From positions 1-28,816 of IMG/VR virus record IMGVR_UViG_3300044492_000089: a stretch of 28,816 nt of DNA. One strand, given 5' to 3'. Within the stretch, counting starts at the first letter, position 1. Each line of letters opens with the position of its first letter. The position numbers and the translations under genes were made by a program. The DNA comes from a virus. The notes under the pieces were generated by a model. That model did no database searches, was not told the DNA's origin, and saw nothing but the letters and a program-made list of their open reading frames with translations. Shown here piece after piece: positions 7,993-14,923 of this stretch.

Positions 7993-8424
7993 CTACGGTT
8001 CCACTTCGTACTGGACGGTGAAATACACCTGAAGCGTGCCCAAGGCAAAGGGGGCACTGCCGGGCAACGCGATGGCGACATAGCCGGGCTGCCCAGCCCC
8101 GCCGGGCGACACCGAGATAAAGGTCATGACGGGCGGGGCGCTGTTGATGACGCGGGCGATGCCACTCGCGTACCCCTTCGCCTTCGTCGGCGCTTTCAAG
8201 ACGATCTGCGCGGACGGCGTGCCGCTCAACGTAGAGGCAGCAATCACGCCGCTCCATGTGACGGTGTTCCCAATGCGGCTGACGCGATTCTGAAAGACGG
8301 GTGGCGTCACCGTCCACACCATGCCGCTTGTGGCCGAAAAGTTGGCCGCGTCGAACGGCACATCCATCCACGCCCCGAGGCCGGGAAGCAACTGACCGCC
8401 GCGTTGTTTGTTGGTGATGCCCAC
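7993..8424 (-). CDS. GITNKQRG-family virion surface protein, copy 1
   Basis: I chose the GTG at 8424 because AAAGGAG lies 8 bases upstream and because it aligns with the starts of the three paralogues; a GTG at 8451 would place that site inside the gene. The protein has 143 residues: GITNKQRGGQLLPGLGAW, then beta-rich sequence (MVWTVTPPVFQNRVSRIGNT, GYVAIALPGSAPFALGTLQV). It ends in YFTVQYEVEP. The body aligns end to end with copy 2. The family is not recognised. The position after the tail tube gene suggests a tail-surface or receptor-contact protein. Confidence 0.7.
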   Translation of the reverse strand: MGITNKQRGGQLLPGLGAWMDVPFDAANFSATSGMVWTVTPPVFQNRVSRIGNTVTWSGVIAASTLSGTPSAQIVLKAPTKAKGYASGIARVINSAPPVMTFISVSPGGAGQPGYVAIALPGSAPFALGTLQVYFTVQYEVEP

Positions 8425-8500
8425 GAGGAAGGCTCCTTTATCCGGGGCCACGTCACCCGGAATGACCGAGGAGAGTCGGTCTGCTCAGGAAAGCGAAACG

Positions 8501-8530
8501 CACGGGTGACGGTGTGACCCGCCACCCGTG
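8501..8530 (-). terminator. Terminator-like hairpin after the tail tube gene
   Basis: In the 118-base gap after the tail tube gene, CACGGGTG pairs with CACCCGTG (8 bp). On the minus strand the stem is followed by CGTTTCGCTTTCC, which is T-rich but not a clean T-run. A second small hairpin ACCGA/TCGGT is at 8467-8482. Partial termination would lower expression of the downstream adhesin-like genes relative to the tube. No gene is seen in the gap. Confidence 0.45.
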
Positions 8531-8542
8531 AACCGAGAGGAC

Positions 8543-9565
8543 TTAGACGAGCGCGGCGGGGGCCATGCCCTGCACCCAGACCGCGTTGTTCCAGTAGCAC
8601 TTGGACGTATCGCCCAGCACCATGTGCGAGCCTTCCGTCCACGCGCCCGCCGGAACCGGCGTCACGGTGCCCATGTCGGCAAGGTGCATCGGAATCGTCG
8701 CGCCAGTGGGCGAGAACGTCCCGGCCAAGCCCACCACTTCGGTCGCCTTGGTCGCCGGATACGACGCCGGGACCGCACCGGGCACCCACGCCGTTTCGTT
8801 CCAGTACGCCTTCGCGCCGTTGTCGAGCGTCACGTACTGCCCGACCGTCCAGTGCGCCGTCACGATCAAGCCCGTCGCATCGACTGGCTGGACGCCGCCC
8901 ATTTCGGAGAGGCTCATCGGCACACTCGACCCGGTCGGATACCACGTGCCGGGGATGCCTGCCGTTGCGCCGGTCGCCAACGGGGCCGCCTTCTCGCGGA
9001 ACCACTGGAACAAGCGATCTCCTGCCGTGCGCTTGGCGTCCACGAGTCCCTTGAGGGTGATCTTGTAGATGGCCTCACCCGTCCGGTTGTACGGGATGGC
9101 GACCCCTTCCACGTTGTACACCCGGTAGAGACACAGGACTTCGAACTTCTTGGGCGACGTCCGGATGCGCGAGGTCAGGGCCACGCACTGCGTCTGCACG
9201 CTGATCAGGTTGCCGCCGTCGCCACCCCAGAACAGCATCCGGGTCGCGTCGTCGTCAGACCCGACGTTGTCGAACGCCGCCTTCAGCGTGGTGTAGACGT
9301 GCTCCATCGCCGTGAAGTCGATCTGGATTTCCTCGCTGACCACGAACACGTCAACGGGGTTCAGGGACTGTTCGGCGACCACCTCCTGCTTGTTCTGCTT
9401 GTAGGTGAACGTCGCGGCGTCCTGCGTGTAGCCGACCTCGACACCGGTCAAGGGCGTGCCGTCGTTGTGCACCAGTAGCTGCGGCGGGTTCCCCGTCGCA
9501 GGCGGCGTCACACCGAGAAAGATTCTCGCGGCACCAATGTGGATGTTTGCTGGATTCTGGGCCAT
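8543..9565 (-). CDS. Major tail tube protein with two C-terminal surface repeats
   Basis: This 340-residue protein has a strong site GAGGAG 8 bases before its ATG. Residues 1-195 fit a siphovirus tail tube protein (GAARIFLGVTPPATG, TPLTGVEVGYTQDAATFTY, SEEIQIDFTAMEHVYTTLK). After ~200 come two repeats of about 60 residues (203-264 and 279-336) of the form G(T)(W/F)xPTG(S/A)(S/T)(V/I)PM.L.(E/D)MG.V.PV, then W..G..V.L....(A/C)YWN...WV.G. These should lie on the outside of the tail tube, like the Ig-type decorations known on other tail tubes. The copy number in the virion would be high. Confidence 0.8.
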   Translation of the reverse strand: MAQNPANIHIGAARIFLGVTPPATGNPPQLLVHNDGTPLTGVEVGYTQDAATFTYKQNKQEVVAEQSLNPVDVFVVSEEIQIDFTAMEHVYTTLKAAFDNVGSDDDATRMLFWGGDGGNLISVQTQCVALTSRIRTSPKKFEVLCLYRVYNVEGVAIPYNRTGEAIYKITLKGLVDAKRTAGDRLFQWFREKAAPLATGATAGIPGTWYPTGSSVPMSLSEMGGVQPVDATGLIVTAHWTVGQYVTLDNGAKAYWNETAWVPGAVPASYPATKATEVVGLAGTFSPTGATIPMHLADMGTVTPVPAGAWTEGSHMVLGDTSKCYWNNAVWVQGMAPAALV

Positions 9566-9600
9566 TCGTTGAACTCCTCAGACGAAACTGATTGGTGCCA

Positions 9601-10071
9601 CTACTCCACCGTCGTGATGAACACTTCCAAGAACCCGCCCTTCACGAACGGCGTTTCGACGGTTTCCGGCCGCTGCATCAGCGGCGTGTACTGCTCGCCG
9701 CCCGTGTCGAGCGGGCCGGTCCCTTCGACGGGCGTCAGATGCGAATCGCGCGCGATGGCCCGCAGGCACCACAGGTAGCGTTCCAACTGGATCGAGATGG
9801 TTTCCTCGGTATCGCCACCCACCGACACGCCGATCACCACGCGATGCCGCATGATCCGCGAGAACGAATTCACCTGTGGCGACGAGTCCGTCACGATCAG
9901 TTCCACCGACGGCAACCCACCAAGATCCGCCTTGTCCGTCGTGTGGATCTCGTAGGGCGGCGGCGTCACGATGCCATCGCCCGCTGCCGCGTCGGCCTCG
10001 GCCAGCTTTCCCGGTAACTCGGCGGACAACCGGTCGCGCAATTTCCGTTTCGCCTGCGTCACATGGAACAT
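9601..10071 (-). CDS. Tail terminator protein
   Basis: This 156-residue protein starts at the ATG at 10071, three bases after the previous stop region; only a weak GGGG precedes it. Features of tail terminator/completion proteins are present: PSVELIVTDSSPQ, a strand HRVVIGVSVGGDTEETI, the helix QLERYLWCLRAI, and a final strand GGFLEVFITTVE. Its position between the morphogenesis protein and the tail tube supports this. Such proteins cap the tail tube as a ring at the head end. Confidence 0.65.
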   Translation of the reverse strand: MFHVTQAKRKLRDRLSAELPGKLAEADAAAGDGIVTPPPYEIHTTDKADLGGLPSVELIVTDSSPQVNSFSRIMRHRVVIGVSVGGDTEETISIQLERYLWCLRAIARDSHLTPVEGTGPLDTGGEQYTPLMQRPETVETPFVKGGFLEVFITTVE

Positions 10072-10074
10072 GCG

Positions 10075-10611
10075 TCATGACCCCGACGGCGCAGACGCCG
10101 CTCCTGCCTGTTGCGCCTTCAGGATCCACTGGTGCAGCAACGGTGCGAACACCGCCGGATCCGGGGGCGGCAGGAACGGCCGCGCAGGCATCGTGCTCGT
10201 CCCGTACTGGTGAAACTTGCCGTACGGCACCGTCGTCCCGGCCACCGCGAACATCGGGTGCGCTTCGAAGACGCCCTCCGGTCCCACCCCCGCGCCGTTC
10301 CAGACCATCGAGTCCCGCAACCGGCCCTCGCGCGTCAGAATCGGTTGCCCCGGATAGTGCTTCGCTTTCCAGACGCGATACTTGGGCGACAGCCATGCCC
10401 AGTTGCCGCCGACAAACTTCCCACCCGGCCCGCGCGACGTGCCGCTCGTGGCGAACAGGTCTTGCACCATCGCGAAGTACTTCGGCGCGAACACCTCGCG
10501 CCAGAAGGGGGTCAAGTCCTGCATCGACGCGAGTAGCGCGGCGATCCCGGCTGTGACCGCTTCCTCACCCGTGACGGTGAAGCTCAGAAGTCCTTCGGTG
10601 TGGGTCGCCAT
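10075..10611 (-). CDS. Virion morphogenesis protein (Mu gpG / HK97 gp10-like)
   Basis: The start at 10611 is in the TGATG overlap; a longer upstream frame exists but would overlap the previous gene. The protein has 178 residues. Segments FWREVFAPKYFAMVQDLFAT, GPGGKFVGGNWAWLSPKYRVWK, ILTREGRLRDSMV, VPYGKFHQYGTSTMPARPFL fit the 'phage virion morphogenesis' family, which includes tail completion proteins. It probably forms part of the head-tail or tail-end interface. Confidence 0.75.
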   Translation of the reverse strand: MATHTEGLLSFTVTGEEAVTAGIAALLASMQDLTPFWREVFAPKYFAMVQDLFATSGTSRGPGGKFVGGNWAWLSPKYRVWKAKHYPGQPILTREGRLRDSMVWNGAGVGPEGVFEAHPMFAVAGTTVPYGKFHQYGTSTMPARPFLPPPDPAVFAPLLHQWILKAQQAGAASAPSGS

Positions 10612-11072
10612 CAGAACTTCATGTTCATCGTGACGCGCGGCTCGATGTGATGTCCGCACTCATCGAAGATGAGGCCCATCGGCAGGCCGCCCGGCTTCCC
10701 GACCGCATCTGGCGTGCGCTCGGCATCCGTGAATTCAATCGGACTGTTCGGGTCCGCCAACAACTTCAACGCATTCTCGTACTGCTTGCAGGCGCGATCG
10801 GCGCTCTGCATCGTGACTTCGGTCCCCACCGCCGCCGCGCGAGCGTAGAGGATTTTGCAGATCGCGCCCTGACTGACGATCTCCTTCGACTGCGCCAGTG
10901 ACCGTGCGCCCGTGATGGGAATCTTGTAGCCAAGGTTCTCCATCGCCGCGTCGAACTGCGCGTGGGTGTCATCGAGAAACACTTGCGCCGATTCAGCGGT
11001 GGGCTTGGAGGTCGCCGTCAGTTGGAACTGCGGCATCCTCCGCTGCACGTCATCGAGGGTGGCGTACGGCAC
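10611..11072 (-). CDS. Head-tail connector (gp6-like) protein
   Basis: This 153-residue protein starts at a GTG with GAGGA just upstream. The opening YATLDDVQRRMPQFQLTAT, then PTAESAQVFLDDTHAQFDAA and ENLGYKIPI, is the helical pattern of head-completion/connector adaptors (HK97 gp6 or SPP1 gp15 type) that dock on the portal after packaging. The C-terminal tail DECGHHIEPR is less typical. The stop overlaps the next start (TGATG). Confidence 0.75.
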   Translation of the reverse strand: MPYATLDDVQRRMPQFQLTATSKPTAESAQVFLDDTHAQFDAAMENLGYKIPITGARSLAQSKEIVSQGAICKILYARAAAVGTEVTMQSADRACKQYENALKLLADPNSPIEFTDAERTPDAVGKPGGLPMGLIFDECGHHIEPRVTMNMKF

Positions 11073-11087
11073 GGGTCCTCATGGACT

Positions 11088-11111
11088 GGGCGCGAGCCGA
11101 AGCCCGCGCCC
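11088..11111 (-). other. UUCG-capped hairpin after the capsid gene
   Basis: A 10-bp stem (GGGCGCGGGC with GCTCGCGCCC, one G-T pair) is closed by the TTCG tetraloop on the minus strand, 8 bases after the capsid stop. There is no T-run, so a simple intrinsic terminator is unlikely. An RNA 3'-end stabiliser, processing site or partial terminator fits better and would keep capsid mRNA more abundant than the tail genes. Confidence 0.6.
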
Positions 11112-11119
11112 GATCCCAA

Positions 11120-12046
11120 CTACGCGACGGCCCCTTTGATCAGGTAGGCAAGAGCAGCCGAGACGATCTTCTCGTCCTGCTTCTCGCTGACCCGGATCAC
11201 GTCGGTGTCGCGCTTGTCTTCCCGATACCGGAAGACCCGGAGATCGCTGGTCCGCATCTGGTAGCCGAACGACGCACGCTTCAGGCTGGGACGGCTCTCC
11301 TTGTAGAAGTACAGCACGTCCTTGCCCCACACGTCCGCGAAGGCATCGACCGCGCCTTCCTTGGACACGCGGCGGATCACCTTGCCGACGAGGACTTCGT
11401 CCACTTCGAACACGGCGGCGAGAATCTGGCGCGTGATGATCGCCCGCTCCGTGTACTTGACGATTTCCTTGATGTCGGGGTGAATCTTCAGCGCCTCGAA
11501 CACCAGATACCCCATGAGCATCGTGTTCGGGCCGTACCCCGGTGCACCGACGTAGATCGTGGTCCGCGCGTTCTTCGCATCATCGAGCGGGTCGCTGTTC
11601 GCGGCATCGCTCCACTGATCGCCACCGGTCAGCGTGATGTTGTTCGTGATGACCGCCGGGTTCAGCACGAGGTCCGCCACCCGCTTCTCGCGGTTGTTCA
11701 GGACCATGTCCGTCACGATCTCGGTCGTATCCACGTCGAGGTCGAGCGGCGAGGCGGCGTTCTTGCGCTCCTCGTCGTCAATCTCGCCTTCCAGACCGTA
11801 CTGTTCGGCCAAGTAGGTGTCCGTGGTGACGTTCCAGTCGATCCGGTTGTACTGGCTGCGTGGCGCACGCTTGGAGTCCGGCGCGTCCATGCGGCTCTTG
11901 TCGTAGACCCAGTACGCCGCTGACTCCTTGGCGACCGGGACCGGCGGCAGCACTTCGTCGGCCAGATAGCCTTCGGGCGCGGCGGCAAACTGCAACGAGA
12001 TGTTCGTCAGCAGTTGGTCGAATTTAACGGATGTGATCAGCGGCAT
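11120..12046 (-). CDS. Major capsid protein
   Basis: This 308-residue protein starts at an ATG with AAGGG ~9 bases upstream. Its place between decoration and head-tail connector genes, its length, and its sequence fit a HK97-fold major capsid protein. The N-terminal arm is rich in polar residues (YLADEVLPPVPVAKESAAYW). A helix carries VNNREKRVADLVLN-like sequence (VLNNREKRVADLV). The middle has GYGPNTMLMGYLVFEALKIH (a spine-helix type segment common in phage coat proteins), and the C-terminus is SFGYQMRTSDLRVFRYRED. No N-terminal delta domain is present, which agrees with the separate scaffold. The stop is TAG and a strong hairpin follows. Confidence 0.85.
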   Translation of the reverse strand: MPLITSVKFDQLLTNISLQFAAAPEGYLADEVLPPVPVAKESAAYWVYDKSRMDAPDSKRAPRSQYNRIDWNVTTDTYLAEQYGLEGEIDDEERKNAASPLDLDVDTTEIVTDMVLNNREKRVADLVLNPAVITNNITLTGGDQWSDAANSDPLDDAKNARTTIYVGAPGYGPNTMLMGYLVFEALKIHPDIKEIVKYTERAIITRQILAAVFEVDEVLVGKVIRRVSKEGAVDAFADVWGKDVLYFYKESRPSLKRASFGYQMRTSDLRVFRYREDKRDTDVIRVSEKQDEKIVSAALAYLIKGAVA

Positions 12047-12086
12047 TGATGTCGCCCTTGCTCAAACGGTTCATGACAGTGACCCC

Positions 12087-12124
12087 CGCGACACGGTGCC
12101 TCCGGCACTCAGCGTGCGGTCGCG
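12087..12124 (-). promoter_or_regulatory. Structured leader before the major capsid gene
   Basis: In the 113-base gap between decoration and capsid genes, an outer stem CGCGAC/GTCGCG (12119-12124 with 12087-12092) encloses a hairpin GTGCC/GGCAC (12096-12108, 3-base loop). The capsid gene's AAGGG site lies downstream and is free. It may be an mRNA stabilising or translation-control element. No protein is evident in this gap. Confidence 0.4.
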
Positions 12125-12159
12125 CGTCCGCTGTCCCAAGACTTCCCGAGAGCCTCGCG

Positions 12160-12555
12160 TTAGACCGCGAGGTCGTACTGCATGATCAGCGAGTCGATGA
12201 TGATGGCCGCGCCACCATTGGCCTCCATCGCAATCGCGCCGACCTTGTCCTTGTCTGCCGCTGCCAGCACACCTTCACCAGCCGGACCCGCCTTGAGCGG
12301 CGAGCCGACGAGGATGGCGCTGGTGTCGGTCTGGAGCTTCGACCGGCCGCTCACGCGGACGACCGCCCCCAGTCCCGCCGCCGACGGCTTGTTCTGGAGG
12401 ATGCCGATGGAGCGGCCATTCGCGCCGGACACGTTGACACGCGCCTGCTGACCACCCGCGACCGCTGCCGCTCCAATCACGAACTTGTACTGATGGGTGG
12501 ACAGGTCCGCCGCTGATTCCAGCGTCATGTCCATGCCGGGCATATGAATGCGCAT
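12160..12555 (-). CDS. Capsid decoration (head-stabilising) protein
   Basis: This 131-residue protein uses the ATG at 12555, preceded by GGAG at 6 bases. A longer frame upstream runs through the hairpin region and is not coding. The pattern is: DLSTHQYKFVIGA, then RSIGILQNKPSAAGLGAVVR, then SKLQTDTSAILVGSPLKAG, and VGAIAMEANGGAA. This is that of small DUF2190-like decoration proteins that bind the outside of the capsid lattice. It precedes the major capsid gene, a usual order. Confidence 0.75.
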   Translation of the reverse strand: MRIHMPGMDMTLESAADLSTHQYKFVIGAAAVAGGQQARVNVSGANGRSIGILQNKPSAAGLGAVVRVSGRSKLQTDTSAILVGSPLKAGPAGEGVLAAADKDKVGAIAMEANGGAAIIIDSLIMQYDLAV

Positions 12556-12571
12556 GCTCGTCTCCGCTCCT

Positions 12572-12599
12572 CTGGTAACGCTGTTCCTGCCAATGTCAA
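12572..12599 (-). promoter_or_regulatory. Candidate promoter for decoration and major capsid genes
   Basis: A perfect -35 box TTGACA (12599-12594) lies just after the terminator T-run. A 16-base spacer leads to a weak -10, TACCAG (12577-12572). The decoration gene's ATG is 17 bases further on, with GGAG 6 bases before it. The poor -10 box makes this tentative. Confidence 0.35.
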
Positions 12600-12613
12600 A
12601 AAGGTCGGGCCAC

Positions 12614-12672
12614 AAAAAACGGGCCTCCACTACCGCCACGACACCACTGGTCGCGTGCAGGCAGGGAGGCCC
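12614..12672 (-). terminator. Rho-independent terminator-like hairpin before the decoration gene
   Basis: On the minus strand GGGCCTCC pairs with GGAGGCCC (8 bp), and the stem is followed by GTTTTTT. The long loop contains a smaller hairpin (CGAC/GTCG). It would end or weaken transcription coming from the protease-scaffold gene. The candidate promoter just downstream could restart transcription for the decoration and capsid genes. Confidence 0.6.
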
Positions 12673-12702
12673 AATCCCGTGCAGCCCTTGGACAACCGCG
12701 AT

Positions 12703-12766
12703 CCGGAGATCCCTCTCCGGCAACCCACGGGCAAGCGGGTTGGTTCGGGACCGTGGATGCGGTCCC
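12703..12766 (-). other. Row of three stem-loops between scaffold and decoration genes
   Basis: After the protease-scaffold stop, 229 bases hold no gene. On the minus strand three perfect inverted repeats follow each other with almost no gap: GGGACCG/CGGTCCC (12747-12766, 6-base loop), CAACCC/GGGTTG (12721-12742) and CCGGAGA/TCTCCGG (12703-12720, 4-base loop). A terminator-like hairpin follows at 12614-12672. The role is unknown. Confidence 0.65.
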
Positions 12767-12784
12767 TACGCAGTCGTGTCTTGA

Positions 12785-13330
12785 TTACGCGTCCGCCGAC
12801 GCGAACCGTTCGCGGTATGCCTCGGAGTCGTTCGACAGCTGCATCCCGGCCTTGATCGTCGCGTCACGGAGCGAGATGCCCTCGTCCTTCGCGATCTTCT
12901 TCGACAGGTCGATCAGCCGCTCCTCGGCCTGCTCGCCGTTGGTCTTCGCATCGCCCTCGGCCTTGCCGCCGGAGCCGTGCTCCTTGTTCAGCGAGAGGAC
13001 CGCCGTGGTCTTGGTGGCGGCCCACTCTTTGAACCCGGAGAGGTCCACGGTGTCCTTCCACATCTTCTCGGCCCAGTCGCGCTCGGGCTTGGTGATGAAC
13101 GCGCCCTGCGACAGCCGATTCAGTTCGACCACCATCGCCTGCGCGGCCTTGTCCTTCTCGGTCTGATCCAGCCGCGAGGACAGGGACACGACCTTCGTCT
13201 GCAAGTCGGTCAACTCGGTCTTCGGAATCGCCGTCTCGCCTTCCTTGACGATCTTGACTCCGGCCGCTTCCAGCTGTTCGAGGCTGACTTCCACCTCGGC
13301 ACCGCTGTCGTTCTTCAGCATGAACTTCAT
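12785..13330 (-). CDS. Probable nested scaffold gene (internal start in the protease gene)
   Basis: Within the protease-scaffold frame, an ATG at 13330 (residue 447) has AAGGGA 9 bases upstream, placed exactly where the Pro-rich linker ends and the helical scaffold part begins (MKFMLKNDSG). A second ATG at 13336 is only 3 bases from the same site, so 13330 is better spaced. The product would have 181 residues. Mu gpZ is made in the same way. That this start is used is inference. Confidence 0.5.
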   Translation of the reverse strand: MKFMLKNDSGAEVEVSLEQLEAAGVKIVKEGETAIPKTELTDLQTKVVSLSSRLDQTEKDKAAQAMVVELNRLSQGAFITKPERDWAEKMWKDTVDLSGFKEWAATKTTAVLSLNKEHGSGGKAEGDAKTNGEQAEERLIDLSKKIAKDEGISLRDATIKAGMQLSNDSEAYRERFASADA

Positions 13331-14668
13331 GTGCATCTGTCCCTTCTGCTGTGGGTTGGCCGCAGCCGCAGCCAACGCAGCCGCGATGGCTTGCTTCAAC
13401 TCGTCCGGGAGCGGCAGGTTGTTGACGACGGCCGCGACCTTCGACTCGTCGCCGTCGGTCCCGGATTTGGTGACGACCGTCGCCTCGCCGTCGGCACCCT
13501 TATCGACCTTCGCGGTCACGTCAGGCTTCTTGTCACCGTCGCCCTTCGCGAACGGATTGCCGTCCTTCCCGTCCGCGCCGTCCTTCTCCTGCGAGCCAGC
13601 GGCTTTCTGCTCCAGCTTGGCTCCGACGGGATTCGGGACCTGTGGGGTGACCGGAGCCGCCGGGTCCGTCACGGGCGTGTTCGGGTTGGTGGGATTGACC
13701 ACCGCTGCGGTGTTCGGAGCCGGGGGCGCAACGCCCTGCTGGCCCGGCAGTGCGGCGATCGGAGCCTGCGGCGGAACGACACCCGGTGCGCCGGGGATGC
13801 CCGGCACGCCCGGACCCGGCAGGCCCGGCACGGGCACCGTCGGCGCGGCTCCCGGCGTCAGTCCGGGATGCTGGGGGTTGGCGGGCGTGGCGCTCGCGGG
13901 CAGTAGTTCGGTTGCCCGGAACCACTTGTGGATCATGCCATTCGCATCCTTCACAGACACGAAGGCGTCGTCGCCTTCCCCTACCACTTCTGCAATCTCG
14001 AACGTCGCGCCGATCTCGTCCTGCGTCCGCGCGTTACCGGGTGCGATCATCACGCGCATCCCGGCCTTGGTGCCATCCTCGGTGGACAGATTCAGCGCCT
14101 CGTGCGCGGACACGTCCAGCGTCTCCGCGTTGGAGAAGTTCATGAACGGAATCTCGCCAGCGGAGCACAACGCCAGCGCGCTCATGCCTTCCAAGAACGG
14201 ATGATTCGTGACCGCTGCCGCCAGCAGCGTCGTCCCGATCTTCTTGCCGTCCTTGTGCGTGTGGTCCTTCACGAAGGAGGGGCTGATGAACCGGTACTCC
14301 TTGTTCTGGATCCGGGTCACCGCCGGGCGCGTCCACTCGATTTCGCCCCAGAGTTCCTCGCCCTCCTGACGGAGTTCGATGTTCTTCATCCAGCCAGCGG
14401 CAATGCCGTCGCCGGGCTTCTTGGGGTCCATCGACAGGTGGTCGTAGTCGATCGGCAATTCGGTGGGGGTCTTCGGCGTTACCTCCCGGAAGTTGTGCAC
14501 CATCTGCGACAAGTCCGTTTTGGTAATATCAAACTTCCCATACCGCTTCGACACGAAGGACCCGGTACGCGCCAGCTGGATCCAGCTTTTGGTGTCGCCA
14601 TCGGTGGCCGACAACTGGAGCGAGGCCAACAGCGTCGGGCTGGACAGCAGCACACGTTCTAGGGTCAT
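12785..14668 (-). CDS. Mu gpI-like prohead protease fused to scaffold
   Basis: This 627-residue protein has an N-terminal domain (~25-172) matching the Mu I protein family: LPIDYDHLS (71-79), GIAAGWMKNIE, LWGEIEWT (106-113), YRFISPSF (125-132) and TNHP (154-157). Residues ~198-257 form a small beta domain with GMRVMIAPG, VSVKDANG and KWFRATELLP. A long Pro/Gly-rich linker follows (~260-350, including VPGLPGPGVPGIPGAPG), then a Lys/Asp-rich stretch. The C-terminal ~180 residues are helical (LQTKVVSLSSRLDQTEKDKA and on) and fit a scaffold. Known for Mu: I is the protease and the scaffold Z is made from an internal start of the same frame. It acts in the procapsid and is expected to be cleaved and removed. 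Confidence 0.85.
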   Translation of the reverse strand: MTLERVLLSSPTLLASLQLSATDGDTKSWIQLARTGSFVSKRYGKFDITKTDLSQMVHNFREVTPKTPTELPIDYDHLSMDPKKPGDGIAAGWMKNIELRQEGEELWGEIEWTRPAVTRIQNKEYRFISPSFVKDHTHKDGKKIGTTLLAAAVTNHPFLEGMSALALCSAGEIPFMNFSNAETLDVSAHEALNLSTEDGTKAGMRVMIAPGNARTQDEIGATFEIAEVVGEGDDAFVSVKDANGMIHKWFRATELLPASATPANPQHPGLTPGAAPTVPVPGLPGPGVPGIPGAPGVVPPQAPIAALPGQQGVAPPAPNTAAVVNPTNPNTPVTDPAAPVTPQVPNPVGAKLEQKAAGSQEKDGADGKDGNPFAKGDGDKKPDVTAKVDKGADGEATVVTKSGTDGDESKVAAVVNNLPLPDELKQAIAAALAAAAANPQQKGQMHMKFMLKNDSGAEVEVSLEQLEAAGVKIVKEGETAIPKTELTDLQTKVVSLSSRLDQTEKDKAAQAMVVELNRLSQGAFITKPERDWAEKMWKDTVDLSGFKEWAATKTTAVLSLNKEHGSGGKAEGDAKTNGEQAEERLIDLSKKIAKDEGISLRDATIKAGMQLSNDSEAYRERFASADA

Positions 14669-14677
14669 GGCAATGGG

Positions 14678-14923
14678 CTAGCGGTGGTAGGAGGCGGCCA
14701 CCGATCCCCCATACTTTGCGGTGGCTTCCGGCCGAGGCGCAACACGTTCTTGTAAGTCGTTGAATCTATTGGACCCGGCCCGCGAACTGGGGGCATACAA
14801 GGACGTGAACGATATTATCCTCAGGCATTTCTGGCACCGGAACCGCCAGTGCCAGATACCGGTCCGCCGTTCCAGCCGAACCGCCGGACAGTCCCAGTGG
14901 CAGATGCGTCCACAGTCGGCCAC
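14678..14923 (-). CDS. Small Cys-rich, possible zinc-binding protein
   Basis: The GTG start abuts the previous stop (TGAGTG), with only a weak GGGGTG upstream. The protein has 81 residues. Cys positions CGRICHWDC near the start and FRCQKCLRII in the middle suggest metal binding. The RCxKCxR segment is loosely like Mu Com-type zinc proteins, but the evidence is too thin to assign it. The second half is basic and Ser-rich. The stop is TAG, and the next gene starts in the same frame four codons later with no Shine-Dalgarno sequence between. Confidence 0.5.
   Translation of the reverse strand: MADCGRICHWDCPAVRLERRTGIWHWRFRCQKCLRIISFTSLYAPSSRAGSNRFNDLQERVAPRPEATAKYGGSVAASYHR

Larger units (their letters stand above)
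7147..8424 (-). repeat. Tandem family of four genes with a shared N-terminal sequence
   Basis: The first ~13 codons of four successive genes are near-identical at protein and DNA level: starts at 8424, 7990, 7552 and 7185, encoding (M/V)GIT(N/S)KQRG(G/R)(Q/H)(L/I)(L/F)P. The first two continue as close relatives (PGLG.W.D(V/I)PFD.ANF), and the last two share a second segment. The bodies then differ. This looks like gene duplication with a conserved attachment peptide and divergent display domains. Confidence 0.8.

Noticed and set aside
7991-8371. Extension of surface protein copy 2 up to 8371
   Set aside because: Shadow of copy 1; the paralogous N-terminus and the start at 7990 decide the start.
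11120-11122. Genome-wide reassignment of TAG to an amino acid
   Set aside because: The capsid gene and several others end at TAG with the following gene in a different frame and hairpin or noncoding sequence after it, so TAG works as a stop.
12556-12723. N-terminal extension of the decoration protein up to 12723
   Set aside because: It would translate the terminator and hairpins. The ATG at 12555 has its own ribosome site and matches the family start.
14678-14923. Assignment of the Cys-rich 81-residue gene as a Mu Com homologue
   Set aside because: Only one CxxC segment is similar and the remainder does not fit; kept as unknown.
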